This document shows positions 39,147 through 47,457 of a DNA stretch of 64,000 bases, piece after piece. Source of the DNA: Phytohabitans flavus (GTDB lineage: Bacteria > Actinomycetota > Actinomycetes > Mycobacteriales > Micromonosporaceae). The stretch spans positions 5,316,001-5,380,000 of the forward strand of contig NZ_AP022870.1 of the NCBI RefSeq assembly GCF_011764545.1, in the 5' to 3' direction. The notes under the pieces were generated by a model, which did not search any database, was not told the origin of the DNA, and saw nothing but the letters and a program-made list of their open reading frames with translations. The position numbers and the translations under genes were made by a program. How positions within the stretch are numbered: position 1 is the first letter of the stretch; every line of letters starts with the position of its first letter.

Positions 39147-40459
39147 GGGGACACGCCGCGGGCGAAGATGGGGCGGGTCTGCTCGTCGAGCTGGCGGATC
39201 ACGTCGTCCAGCTTGTCACCCCGGTAGAGGGCGTTTTCCAGGATGCCGCCGGTGGCGTCCTCGATCTCCGGCCAGGTGGAGATGGTCGGCACCCGCCGGA
39301 TCGTCGGCACCGCGTCGAGGAAGACCTGCGCGTTCCGCGGTGGCTGGGTCGGGTCGAGGAACGCCGGCGACTTCGAGACCTCGATGTTCGACGGCACGGT
39401 CCGCCCGGTGGAGGCGAGGATCCGCTGCCCCTCCGCCCCGATAGCGAACTCCAGGAAGCGCCAGGCCGCGTCCTTGGCCTTGGACCCGCTCGTGATGCAG
39501 TACGCGTCCGAGTGCAGGATGCCGGCAGGCTGCTTGCCGTACAGGGGCATCGGCGCGACGTCCCACTCGAAGTCCTTCACTGTCCGGAAGGTGGTGGTGA
39601 CCCGACGCGACGACAGCAGCATCGCCAGCCGCCCGTTGCTGAACCGGCTCTCGTCGTTTTCCGCCTCGACCTCCTCGTCGGTCGGCACCACGCCGTACGC
39701 CAGGCGCAGCGCCACGAAGTCGCGCAGCGCGTCCCTCGCCGGACCCGCCTCGAACGTGAACCGGGTCGGCTTGCGCTCGTCGTCGACGATCTGCCCGCCA
39801 GCGGACCACACGAGCGGGGCGACGCGGATAAGCGTGGGCTCGACGCCGAGACCGTACACGGCGACCCGCGCGCTGCCGCCCTCCGACTCCGTGCCGCGCA
39901 CGATCGTCCCGCTCGCGTTGCGGGTCATCGCCGTGGCGGTGGTGATCAGGTCGTTCCAGGTCCAGCCGGCCTTGGGCTCGGCGACGCCGAACTTCTGGAA
40001 GAGCGTGCGGTTGTAGTACACGACAAGGCTGGAGACGTTTTGCGGCAGGCAGAGCTGGCGCCCCTGCCACCGGAACGCCTCGACCGCCTGCGGATACAGG
40101 TCGGCGAGCTTGACCACTGTGGACTTCGCGAGCCGGTCGTCCAGTGGCTCGACGGCGTTCTTGGCCGCGAACTGGCCGTAGAAGCGGTAGTTCATGAGGA
40201 ACAGGTCCGGCGGCGACCCACCAGCGATCGAGGTGGAGAGCCGGGTGATGAGGTCCTCCCGGTCGCTCGCCTCGACAAGCTGTACCCGGGCGCCGGACGA
40301 CACCTTGACGTACTCGTCGACGAGCGTGCGGTACGACTCCAGCTCCTCCGGTGCGCCGAAGACCAGCAGGCGCACGGTCGGCGGGGTGTCCGCGGTCTCG
40401 GCGCCACCACACCCGGTGAGGAGGATGGCCGTGGCGAGTATCGCGGTCAGCTTGCGCAT
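39143..40459 (-). CDS. Extracellular solute-binding protein, lipoprotein
   Basis: A 438-residue substrate-binding lipoprotein (SBP family 1). Start ATG 40459 with GGGAGA upstream; the open frame further upstream is not used. Signal MRKLTAILATAILLTGCGG ends in lipobox LTGC. The mature protein begins VRLLVFGAPEELESYRTLVDE and has the family's SIAGGSPPDLFLMNY and PQNVSSLVVYYNRTLFQKFG segments. It delivers carbohydrate to the two permeases. Overlaps permease 2 by 1 bp and the ATPase by 4 bp. Confidence 0.9.
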   Translation of the reverse strand: MRKLTAILATAILLTGCGGAETADTPPTVRLLVFGAPEELESYRTLVDEYVKVSSGARVQLVEASDREDLITRLSTSIAGGSPPDLFLMNYRFYGQFAAKNAVEPLDDRLAKSTVVKLADLYPQAVEAFRWQGRQLCLPQNVSSLVVYYNRTLFQKFGVAEPKAGWTWNDLITTATAMTRNASGTIVRGTESEGGSARVAVYGLGVEPTLIRVAPLVWSAGGQIVDDERKPTRFTFEAGPARDALRDFVALRLAYGVVPTDEEVEAENDESRFSNGRLAMLLSSRRVTTTFRTVKDFEWDVAPMPLYGKQPAGILHSDAYCITSGSKAKDAAWRFLEFAIGAEGQRILASTGRTVPSNIEVSKSPAFLDPTQPPRNAQVFLDAVPTIRRVPTISTWPEIEDATGGILENALYRGDKLDDVIRQLDEQTRPIFARGVSP

Positions 40460-41270
40460 CAGGTCTCCCGATACTGGTGGACGCGGAGGTGGCGGAGGGC
40501 GTGCCGCTGCGCGAGTGCGAAGACCACGAGCGGCGGGATCGTGGTCAGCACCGCACCGGCCAGAAAGACCGGAAAGTTGGTCGGGTCCAGCGTGGACAGT
40601 GAGCGGAGGGCCAGCGGCAGCGTGAAGAGCTCGCGGTCGTAGAGGTACACGAGCGGGTCGAGGAAGTTGGACCAGGTGAGCACGAACGTCAGCGCCCCGA
40701 CCGCCGCCGTCACCGGCCGCACCAGCGGCATCGCCACCCGCCACCAGGTGCGCAGCGGCGAGAGGTCCTCCAAGCGGCAGGCGTCGTAGAGGTCGGCGGG
40801 GAGCGCCCGGAACGCCAGGTAGAACACGAGCGGGTAGAGCGGCGACGTGGCCAGTAGCGCCGGCGCGATGAGTGGGGCGAGCGTGTCGGTCAGGCCGAGC
40901 GTCCGAAACAGCGCGAAGCGCGGCACCAGCAGCGCGGTGGCCGGCGCCGCCAGCGCGGCGAGCGAGGCGACCACGACCGCGGTGGTGACCCGCCGCGGCA
41001 GTTGGGTCATGGCGAACCCGGCCAGCGACGCGACGAGCACGCTGGCCGGTACCGCGATCGCGGCCACGATCGTGGAGTTGAGGCCGGCGCGCAGGAGACC
41101 ACCGAGATCGACCGCTCGGCTGTACCCCTCGGTGGAGAGCGGGTCGGGGACGAGCTGCGGACCCGGCGGGGCGGCAGCCCCGGCTCGCGGAGTGACCCGG
41201 CCACCAGCATGAGCAGTGGCGGCAGGAACACCGCGACGACGGCTACCGCCCCGACGGTGCGGACTCTCAT
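40459..41270 (-). CDS. Carbohydrate ABC transporter permease 2 (frameshifted as sequenced)
   Basis: The true N-terminus is MRVRTVGAVAVVAVFLPPL from the ATG at 41270, in one frame; the rest, from about GPQLVPDPLSTEG, is in another and ends at 40459. One extra C in the C4 run (G4 on the plus strand, 41168-41171) would join them to one protein of about 270 residues. Six helices and an EAA loop (DACRLEDLSPLRTWWRVAMP) identify the UgpE/MsmG-type permease. The gene lies 9 bp after the Asp-box protein gene. Its partner genes are intact, so a base-calling deletion is more likely than gene loss. Confidence 0.8.
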
Positions 41271-41279
41271 CCCTTTGGG

Positions 41280-44096
41280 TCAGCCAAGGTTGAGCCGCCA
41301 CGCGGACAGGCCGTGGGTGGCCGCGTACAGGATCCGTTTGCCCGGCAGGACGGTCAGGCCGGCCACCTCGACGTTCGGCATGCCCGGCGCCGCCTTCGTC
41401 CAGGTCGCCGTGCCGGCCGCGTTGCGCAGCACGCCGAAGTCGGTGGACGCGTAGAGGTCGCCGCTGACGTCGTCGCGCACCAGGTCGGTGACCGGGATGT
41501 CGCCGAAGTCGTACGACCGGTCGACCCACGTGGACGTGCCCGCCACCGGGTCGAACGTGACCTCGAAGACGTGCCCCGGCGTCGCCGCGGTGTTGACGTT
41601 GTAGCCGCTGTACGAGATCCAGGCGTGGTTGCCGTTCTTCGGGTCGACGTAGATGCTGCTGACGAACCGGCCGGGCGCCGGCGCGTCGTCGTCGATCCGG
41701 GTCCAGGTCACGGCCGACGCCGGCTCGGCGTCCACGTTGGACGTCACGAACACCCGTCCGGCCGTCGTGGCGGCCCAGGCGCTCGACGTGTTGAGCGTCG
41801 TGCGCTCGATCGCCGCGACCGCGCCGCCGGCCCGGTCACCCCAGAACGGGTCGACGAGCCGGTTGGGCCCCAGCTCCGCCCAGTCGCCGCAGGTCGCCTC
41901 GAAGGTACCGGTCCAGGTGTTGCAGATCCGGTTGGCCTCCGCGAGCGTGCGGTCGCCGAGCCCGAACGTCTTGGTCCGGTACGCCGTGCGTCCCGTACCG
42001 GCGAACATCGTGCCGCTCACCTTCGGGTCGCTGATGACCGGTGAGTAGAACTGCGAGTTCGCCTGCCCGGCCAGCGGATCGGCCGTGTAGATCCAGTCCG
42101 CCGTGGCACCGTTGTTGAAGTTCACTTCGGGTGTCGTGTCGTTGTACGTGTGGAAGCGGAACTTCTTGTCGGTGACGTCGAAGCCGGACTGCCCGCCGTC
42201 GCCGATGATGGTGTTGAGCCACAGCTGGCGGTTGCCGTAGTTCTCCCAGGTGCCGTTGTCCTGCGTGCCGCCCTGTAGCAGCTCGTGGTCGTGCGGGCTC
42301 ACCGACAGGCTCATAAACTGCAATGTGGACAGTCCAGCGTTGATCCCGTCCAGCTTGGCCGGGATCCGGGACAGCATCTGCCGGCACCGCTCCAGCTGGG
42401 CCGCCGTGTTCAGCGCCCGCCGCGGGTTGTCGCACCAGGCCGAGCGGTCGACGAACGTGCCGCTGGAGCGCATCACGCCGCCGTCGTTGGTCTCGAAGAA
42501 CTGGAACGGGTTGCGCGGGTTGGTGACGATGTCGTGCTGGTCGGGGTGCAGTCCGTTCGGGTGCAGCTCGTCGGTGCCGTCGAAGGTCATGTCGGTACCG
42601 GTGAGGCCAGCGTCGGTGGAGAGCACCACCGCCCGCTTGTTCGCGATCGTCTCGCCGTACGAGTACGACCCACCCGCGTACACGATGTCGGGGTGGCCGT
42701 CGGGCGTGTGGACGAACACGTCGTACCAGCACTGCGCACCGCAGAGGTTGTACCAGGCGAAGCCCGGGTCGGCCACGTTGGCGCTGGTCAGGTCGGTGAA
42801 GGTGGGCGCCCCGGTGGCGACGTCGTCGCTGCGGAACAGCCGCGAGTACGGCGTGCCGGTGTTGCCCTCGTAGATGTACATGCGGGTCTTGCCGTTGGGC
42901 AGCCGGGTGACGTCCATCGCCGGGCGGCTCTGGATGATCGCCGGGTTGATCGACTCCTTGATCTGCGTCCAGGTCGCGCCCGCGTCGTTGGAGCGCCAGA
43001 CCCCCCGCGCGAACGAGGAGGCGTACACGATGTTGGAGTTGGCGGGGTCGAGCTCGACGTTGCGCACACCGCGCGGCGAGCAGATCGTGCCGTTGGCGAA
43101 CTCGGTCGCGCTGCCGGTGCAGTCGGCCACGTTCACCGAGCCGTTGTGCACGAGCGTGAAGGTGCGGCCGCCGTCGGTCGTCTTGTAGAGCCCCCACTTC
43201 GCCGCGCCGGGCGTGGGCCGGGTGATGCCGGTGCAGCAGACACTCGACATGCCGGTGAGCGCGGTGGTCGTGGCGATGTACAGCGTGCGGGGGTCGCCCG
43301 GCTTGACCACGATCTCGCCGATGCCCTTGCCGCCCAGCTCAGCCTTGCCCAGCGGCCCGATCCAGGAGCGCCCGCCGTTGGTCGACTTGTACAGGCCGAC
43401 GCCCGCACCGCAGCCGGAGGCGCAGATGTTGGCCTCACCGGTGCCCAGCCAGATCGTGTTGCGGCTCGGGTCGTTCTTGTCGATCGTCACGGCACCCGCG
43501 GTGTTGATGTCGAGCGGTCCGGCCAGGTACGCCCAGCTCGGCTGCTTGCGCAGGATGTCGTCGGTGCGCCAGACACCGCCCCCGGCGGGCGTGATGTACG
43601 CCCGGCAGTCGCCCGGCCGGCACTTGTCGCTCACCGCGATCGAGGTGGTGCGCCCACCCGCCACGTACTCGTTGGGCACGTAGTTGAAGGAGTCGCGCAG
43701 CGGCGTGTCCGGGTACAGGGCGTGGCTCGGCCCGACCGGCTGCCACGTGCCCTTCTTGGCCTTGCCGCGCGGGAAGCCACGGTTGTGCGAGGTGGTGAAC
43801 GCGCGCTTGGCTCCGTCGATCTCGCCCACCGCGATGGCCGAGTCGGGGTAGGCACGCTTAAGGTACTCGGCCGCCGCGGCCGAGCCGGGCCCTTCGAGTG
43901 CCATACCGCTGTTGCCCGGCATCGCCTGGCGGCGCCGTTCGAGATGCATGGCAAGCGCGGTCGGCGCCTCCGCCTCACCCGTCGCGGCTGCGGGTGCAGC
44001 CGGCGCACCGGCGAAGTGGAGCGCGACGAGGCCGGCCGAAACGACCAGCACGCCGACGGAAAGAGCTGCGAGAGACTGACGACGTCTTCGGGTCAC
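41280..44096 (-). CDS. Secreted Asp-box/BNR beta-propeller protein (sialidase/sortilin-like)
   Basis: A 938-residue exported protein. The N-terminal signal (RRRQSLAALSVGVLVVSAGL to about AGAPA) is followed by a beta-propeller region with Asp-box-type repeats such as YKSTNGGRSW, YKTTDGGRTF, WRSNDAGATW and STDAGLTG (S/T-x-D/N-x-G-x-T/S-W/F). Similar to Vps10/sortilin-like or exo-alpha-sialidase-like WD40/YVTN repeat proteins; no catalytic sialidase triad was identified. Several Cys pairs suggest disulphides. The start is GTG 44096. It lies 9 bp upstream of the sugar permease genes, so it may act on the polymer that is then imported. Confidence 0.85.
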   Translation of the reverse strand: MTRRRRQSLAALSVGVLVVSAGLVALHFAGAPAAPAAATGEAEAPTALAMHLERRRQAMPGNSGMALEGPGSAAAAEYLKRAYPDSAIAVGEIDGAKRAFTTSHNRGFPRGKAKKGTWQPVGPSHALYPDTPLRDSFNYVPNEYVAGGRTTSIAVSDKCRPGDCRAYITPAGGGVWRTDDILRKQPSWAYLAGPLDINTAGAVTIDKNDPSRNTIWLGTGEANICASGCGAGVGLYKSTNGGRSWIGPLGKAELGGKGIGEIVVKPGDPRTLYIATTTALTGMSSVCCTGITRPTPGAAKWGLYKTTDGGRTFTLVHNGSVNVADCTGSATEFANGTICSPRGVRNVELDPANSNIVYASSFARGVWRSNDAGATWTQIKESINPAIIQSRPAMDVTRLPNGKTRMYIYEGNTGTPYSRLFRSDDVATGAPTFTDLTSANVADPGFAWYNLCGAQCWYDVFVHTPDGHPDIVYAGGSYSYGETIANKRAVVLSTDAGLTGTDMTFDGTDELHPNGLHPDQHDIVTNPRNPFQFFETNDGGVMRSSGTFVDRSAWCDNPRRALNTAAQLERCRQMLSRIPAKLDGINAGLSTLQFMSLSVSPHDHELLQGGTQDNGTWENYGNRQLWLNTIIGDGGQSGFDVTDKKFRFHTYNDTTPEVNFNNGATADWIYTADPLAGQANSQFYSPVISDPKVSGTMFAGTGRTAYRTKTFGLGDRTLAEANRICNTWTGTFEATCGDWAELGPNRLVDPFWGDRAGGAVAAIERTTLNTSSAWAATTAGRVFVTSNVDAEPASAVTWTRIDDDAPAPGRFVSSIYVDPKNGNHAWISYSGYNVNTAATPGHVFEVTFDPVAGTSTWVDRSYDFGDIPVTDLVRDDVSGDLYASTDFGVLRNAAGTATWTKAAPGMPNVEVAGLTVLPGKRILYAATHGLSAWRLNLG

Positions 44097-44338
44097 GGAG
44101 GTCCCCTTCTCTGCTGCCGCCGCCGCGTAGCGAGCAGCCGAGATCGTCAGCCGTCACTGGCAGCGCTACCCAGCAATCTCCCAGAGAAAAACCAGCCGAG
44201 ACAAGAATGTAGATGTAACGATCTAAATTCGCACGCACGGTGTTCTAGGCCCTCGTGTCATCAGTCGGCTAGCCGATAGTGTCCAGCGGTTCCACGGTGG
44301 ATGCTCGGACGACCGGTTGGCGGCGAGGGGAGACATTG

Positions 44339-44680
44339 GTGGCCAGCGGCCTGCTGCGAGTCGAGTCGGAGCGCGGCGAGGGCATCGTCGTGGAGGTCGC
44401 GTACGACGAGCCCGGCTTCCAGGCGGTCTCCAGGAAGACGGGGATCGCGGAGGCGAAGAAGACGTTCGAGGAGGCTCTCGGCAAGATCCACAACGCCGCT
44501 GACCGCGCGCTCGCCGTCTTCCGCGATGGCGCGCTCGCCCCGGACAGCGTGGAGCTGGAGTTCGGTGTCCGCTTCAACTACGAGGTCGGCGCGGTGCTGG
44601 CGAAGACCGCGACGGAGGGCCACCTGACGGTGAAGCTGACCTGGAACAGGCAGCCGGCGCAGACCCAGCCGCCGGGCTGA
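44339..44680 (+). CDS. Trypco1 / CU044_2847 family protein
   Basis: A 113-residue protein (GTG 44339; MASGLLRVESERGEGIVVEV). The trypsin-co-occurring domain 1 shape is clear: beta-strands, helix FEEALGKIHNAADRALAVF, then VELEFGVRFNYEVGAVLAK and LTVKLTWNR. The ribosome site GAGGGGAG is 8 nt upstream. The family is known as a companion of trypsin-like proteases in predicted prokaryotic conflict systems. Its stop overlaps the protease ATG (TGATG), so it is first in a coupled operon. Confidence 0.85.
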   Translation: MASGLLRVESERGEGIVVEVAYDEPGFQAVSRKTGIAEAKKTFEEALGKIHNAADRALAVFRDGALAPDSVELEFGVRFNYEVGAVLAKTATEGHLTVKLTWNRQPAQTQPPG

Positions 44681-46455
44681 TGGGTGAGCCACGCTGGCAC
44701 GCCCGGGTGGACGTGCCTGACTCGGTCGAGGGCGGTGGCTCCGGCCTGCTGATCGACGAGCGGCACGTGCTGACCTGCGCGCACGTCGTCGAGCCCCCCG
44801 ACGCGGCGGTGCTCGTGTCGTTTCCGAGCGCCGCCATCGCGGACGTGCCCGCGACCGTGGTCCACCGAGGCCCGTGGCAGCCGGAGACAACGGGCTCGGG
44901 CGACTTCGCGATACTCCAGTTGGAGACCGCGCAGGCGATCACGCCGGCCCGGTTCGCTCCGTTCACGACGATCGCCACCCGGAGTCAGGAGTCGTTCTAC
45001 GCGCGCGGCTTCCCGGACGGTTACTACTCCGAAGGCACCACGGCGATGCTGCGGCTCGTGCCCGGCGGCCTCGGCCCGGAGACCCGGCAGCTCAAGCCCT
45101 GGGACAGCACCTCCAAGGACCTCACTCCCGGCTTCAGCGGTGGGGCCGTCGTCCGGGAGGCCACCGACGAGGTGGTGGGCATCGTGACCGCGGCGGATCA
45201 GCACCGCCAAGGGGCGATGCTGCCGATCGAGAAGATCTGCGAGCATTGGCCGCAGCTCGCCGAGCGCATCGAGCTGGGACCGTTCGGCCCAGCGGCGTAC
45301 CAGGACCTGCGGTCGATCCTGTCCACAGTCGACCTGCGGGTGCCGGGCTGGCTGCTGCCGACAGTGCTGGGCGCCCAGGATTCCACGTTCGCCCCGGACC
45401 CGCCCCGGCTCAGTACCGTGCTCGAGGTGGCGGAGTGGCTCGCCACGGAGACCAATTTTCAGGACGAGCGGGTCAAGCAGCTGCTGGCCACCCTGTTGTT
45501 GCAGGTCGCGTTCCTCCGGCCGGCCGTGGAGCACGACGCGATGGACTGGATCAAGCAGTACACCCTCGGCGGTCCGACCCCACCGAAAAGGGGGTCCGAG
45601 GCCGCGTCGGCGTCCGTGATCGTCCGGATCGCGCCGACCGCGGGCGGTGCCGCGGAGGAAGAGGCGTGCCACGTCACGATGTGGACGGTGACCGGGCCGG
45701 ACGCCGAGTTCAGCGAGCCGATCATCGACGAGCGCGTGCCGACACCGCAGGTCCGTGACCTCGTCACCACCTCGCTGCCCGACGCTGTCGAGCAGGTGCC
45801 GATCGTGCACAAGGACGTCGTGGTCGAGTTCGTGCTGCCGCGCCGGTGGCTGTCCTGGCCGGTGGACGAGTGGACGGTGTACCACGGGGAGGAGGTGCTG
45901 CTCGGTGTCACCTGGCCGGTCGTCGTCCGTGACCTCGACTGGTTCGACCGGGAGGACGCCCGCGAGCTGGAGCGCCGGGCCCACGACCTGCGCGACCACG
46001 CCAAGGACCTCGCCGCCCTGATGAGCTGGAAGGATTGCGCGGCCCAGCTCGCTCCCCCGCGCGGCTTCCACGCCTGGCTGCGCGGCCGCGAGCGCCCGCT
46101 CGCGCTGGGTCTGGCCGGTCACTGGGCCCAGCAGGACCGGATCGAGTCGGCCGTGGCCGCCGGGGTCCCGGCCGTGCTGTGGCCGCGACGCTCGTGCGGC
46201 CCGGACGTGGCGGCGTGCGGGGCCGACCTCGGCGACCAGCCCGGGGAAGCGCTGTGTCCTGGCCGGATGTTCCGGCGCGACATCGTCGAGAGCCTGCGGG
46301 ACATACGCGCGGAGCGGCTGCCGGGCTGGGCGCACGAGCTGCGTGGCCAAGCGGAAGAGGCCGACGACCCGGACACGCACTGTGGCGCGAAGATCTCGGT
46401 GCTGTTGGACGACCCGCGCCGCAAGTTACCCTACCAACTCGGCTTCGCGAGCTGA
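44680..46455 (+). CDS. Trypsin-like serine protease fused to VMAP-C domain
   Basis: A 591-residue protein. N-terminal chymotrypsin-fold protease (residues 1-200): catalytic His in VLTCAHVVEP, Asp in GSGDFAILQL and Ser in TPGFSGGAVVRE. It lacks a signal peptide, so it acts inside the cell. The C-terminal half (from about residue 230, LPTVLGAQDSTF...) fits the VMAP-C (vWA-MoxR-associated protein) region, with a final CRAxxS-like end AKISVLLDDPRRKLP. VMAP proteins are predicted effectors or triggers in ternary MoxR-vWA-VMAP systems. Followed 9 bp later by the MoxR gene. Confidence 0.83.
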   Translation: MGEPRWHARVDVPDSVEGGGSGLLIDERHVLTCAHVVEPPDAAVLVSFPSAAIADVPATVVHRGPWQPETTGSGDFAILQLETAQAITPARFAPFTTIATRSQESFYARGFPDGYYSEGTTAMLRLVPGGLGPETRQLKPWDSTSKDLTPGFSGGAVVREATDEVVGIVTAADQHRQGAMLPIEKICEHWPQLAERIELGPFGPAAYQDLRSILSTVDLRVPGWLLPTVLGAQDSTFAPDPPRLSTVLEVAEWLATETNFQDERVKQLLATLLLQVAFLRPAVEHDAMDWIKQYTLGGPTPPKRGSEAASASVIVRIAPTAGGAAEEEACHVTMWTVTGPDAEFSEPIIDERVPTPQVRDLVTTSLPDAVEQVPIVHKDVVVEFVLPRRWLSWPVDEWTVYHGEEVLLGVTWPVVVRDLDWFDREDARELERRAHDLRDHAKDLAALMSWKDCAAQLAPPRGFHAWLRGRERPLALGLAGHWAQQDRIESAVAAGVPAVLWPRRSCGPDVAACGADLGDQPGEALCPGRMFRRDIVESLRDIRAERLPGWAHELRGQAEEADDPDTHCGAKISVLLDDPRRKLPYQLGFAS

Positions 46456-46464
46456 GGAGAGACC

Positions 46465-47457
46465 GTGTCCGACGTCCCCGGATGGTGGATCTACCAGGGC
46501 AGCCGCACGCCGCACGACGGGCTGGACCGCCAGCTGCCCCCGCCGCCGCCGTGGCGCAAGTTCGACCGCGAAGCCGCGCCGGTCGCCCCACACGTGCCCG
46601 GCAACGCCATGGAAGCGGCCATCGGCGACAGCTACCGGGCCGACCCGGAGACGATCGACCTGGTCAACGCCGCGCTCTACCTACGCCGGCCGCTCCTGGT
46701 CACCGGCCAGCCCGGCACCGGCAAGTCCACCCTGGCCACGGCGATCGCGCACGAGCTGAAGCTGGGCAAGGTCCTGCGGTGGAATATCACCAGCCGGACG
46801 ACCCGGCAGGACGGCCTCTACCAGTACGACCCGATGGCCCGGCTGCACGCGGCCAGCCGCGGGGCGAGCGGCGACGACGAGGAGGTCGGCCAGTACGTCC
46901 GGCTCGGGCCGCTCGGCACGGCTCTGCTGCCCGGCGCCCGGCCCCGGGTGCTCCTGATCGACGAGATGGACAAGAGCGACCTCGACCTGCCGAACGACCT
47001 GCTCACGGTCTTCGAGGAGGGCGCCTTCGAGATCCCGGAGCTCGTCCGCCAGGCCGACCGGTACGCCGACGCACGGGTCATGACGGCGGACAGCAGTGAG
47101 CGGGTCGTCGTCCACAAAGGTGAGATCCGCTGCCGGGACTTTCCGGTCGTCGTCATGACCAGCAACGACGAGCGCGAGTTTCCGCCCGCGTTCCTGCGCC
47201 GCTGCGTGCCGGTGCGCCTCGAGCAGCCGGACGGTCACAAGCTCACCGAGATCGTCAACGCGCACCTGGGCGACGACCTGGCGCAGCGCAGCGCAGACCT
47301 GATCGACCAGTTTCTGAGCCGGGACGCCGTCGCGACCGACCAGCTCCTCAATGCCATCTACCTGACGAACCATGCGGCTCGGATGGGTCCCATCAACAGG
47401 CGCAAGCTCGCCGGAAAGATGATGGAACCCCTCACGCGACGACCCGATGACAGTTGA
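46465..47457 (+). CDS. MoxR-type AAA ATPase
   Basis: A 330-residue AAA+ ATPase. Walker A is VTGQPGTGKSTLATAI (about residue 78), Walker B VLLIDEMDKSDLD, sensor VVVMTSNDEREFPPAFLRR. A Pro-rich N-terminus (LPPPPPWRKFD) precedes it. MoxR ATPases remodel partner proteins together with vWA proteins. The ATG at 46465 follows GAGGAGAG. The 3' end overlaps the vWA-STAND-TPR gene by 11 bp, so the unit is coupled. Confidence 0.9.
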   Translation: MSDVPGWWIYQGSRTPHDGLDRQLPPPPPWRKFDREAAPVAPHVPGNAMEAAIGDSYRADPETIDLVNAALYLRRPLLVTGQPGTGKSTLATAIAHELKLGKVLRWNITSRTTRQDGLYQYDPMARLHAASRGASGDDEEVGQYVRLGPLGTALLPGARPRVLLIDEMDKSDLDLPNDLLTVFEEGAFEIPELVRQADRYADARVMTADSSERVVVHKGEIRCRDFPVVVMTSNDEREFPPAFLRRCVPVRLEQPDGHKLTEIVNAHLGDDLAQRSADLIDQFLSRDAVATDQLLNAIYLTNHAARMGPINRRKLAGKMMEPLTRRPDDS

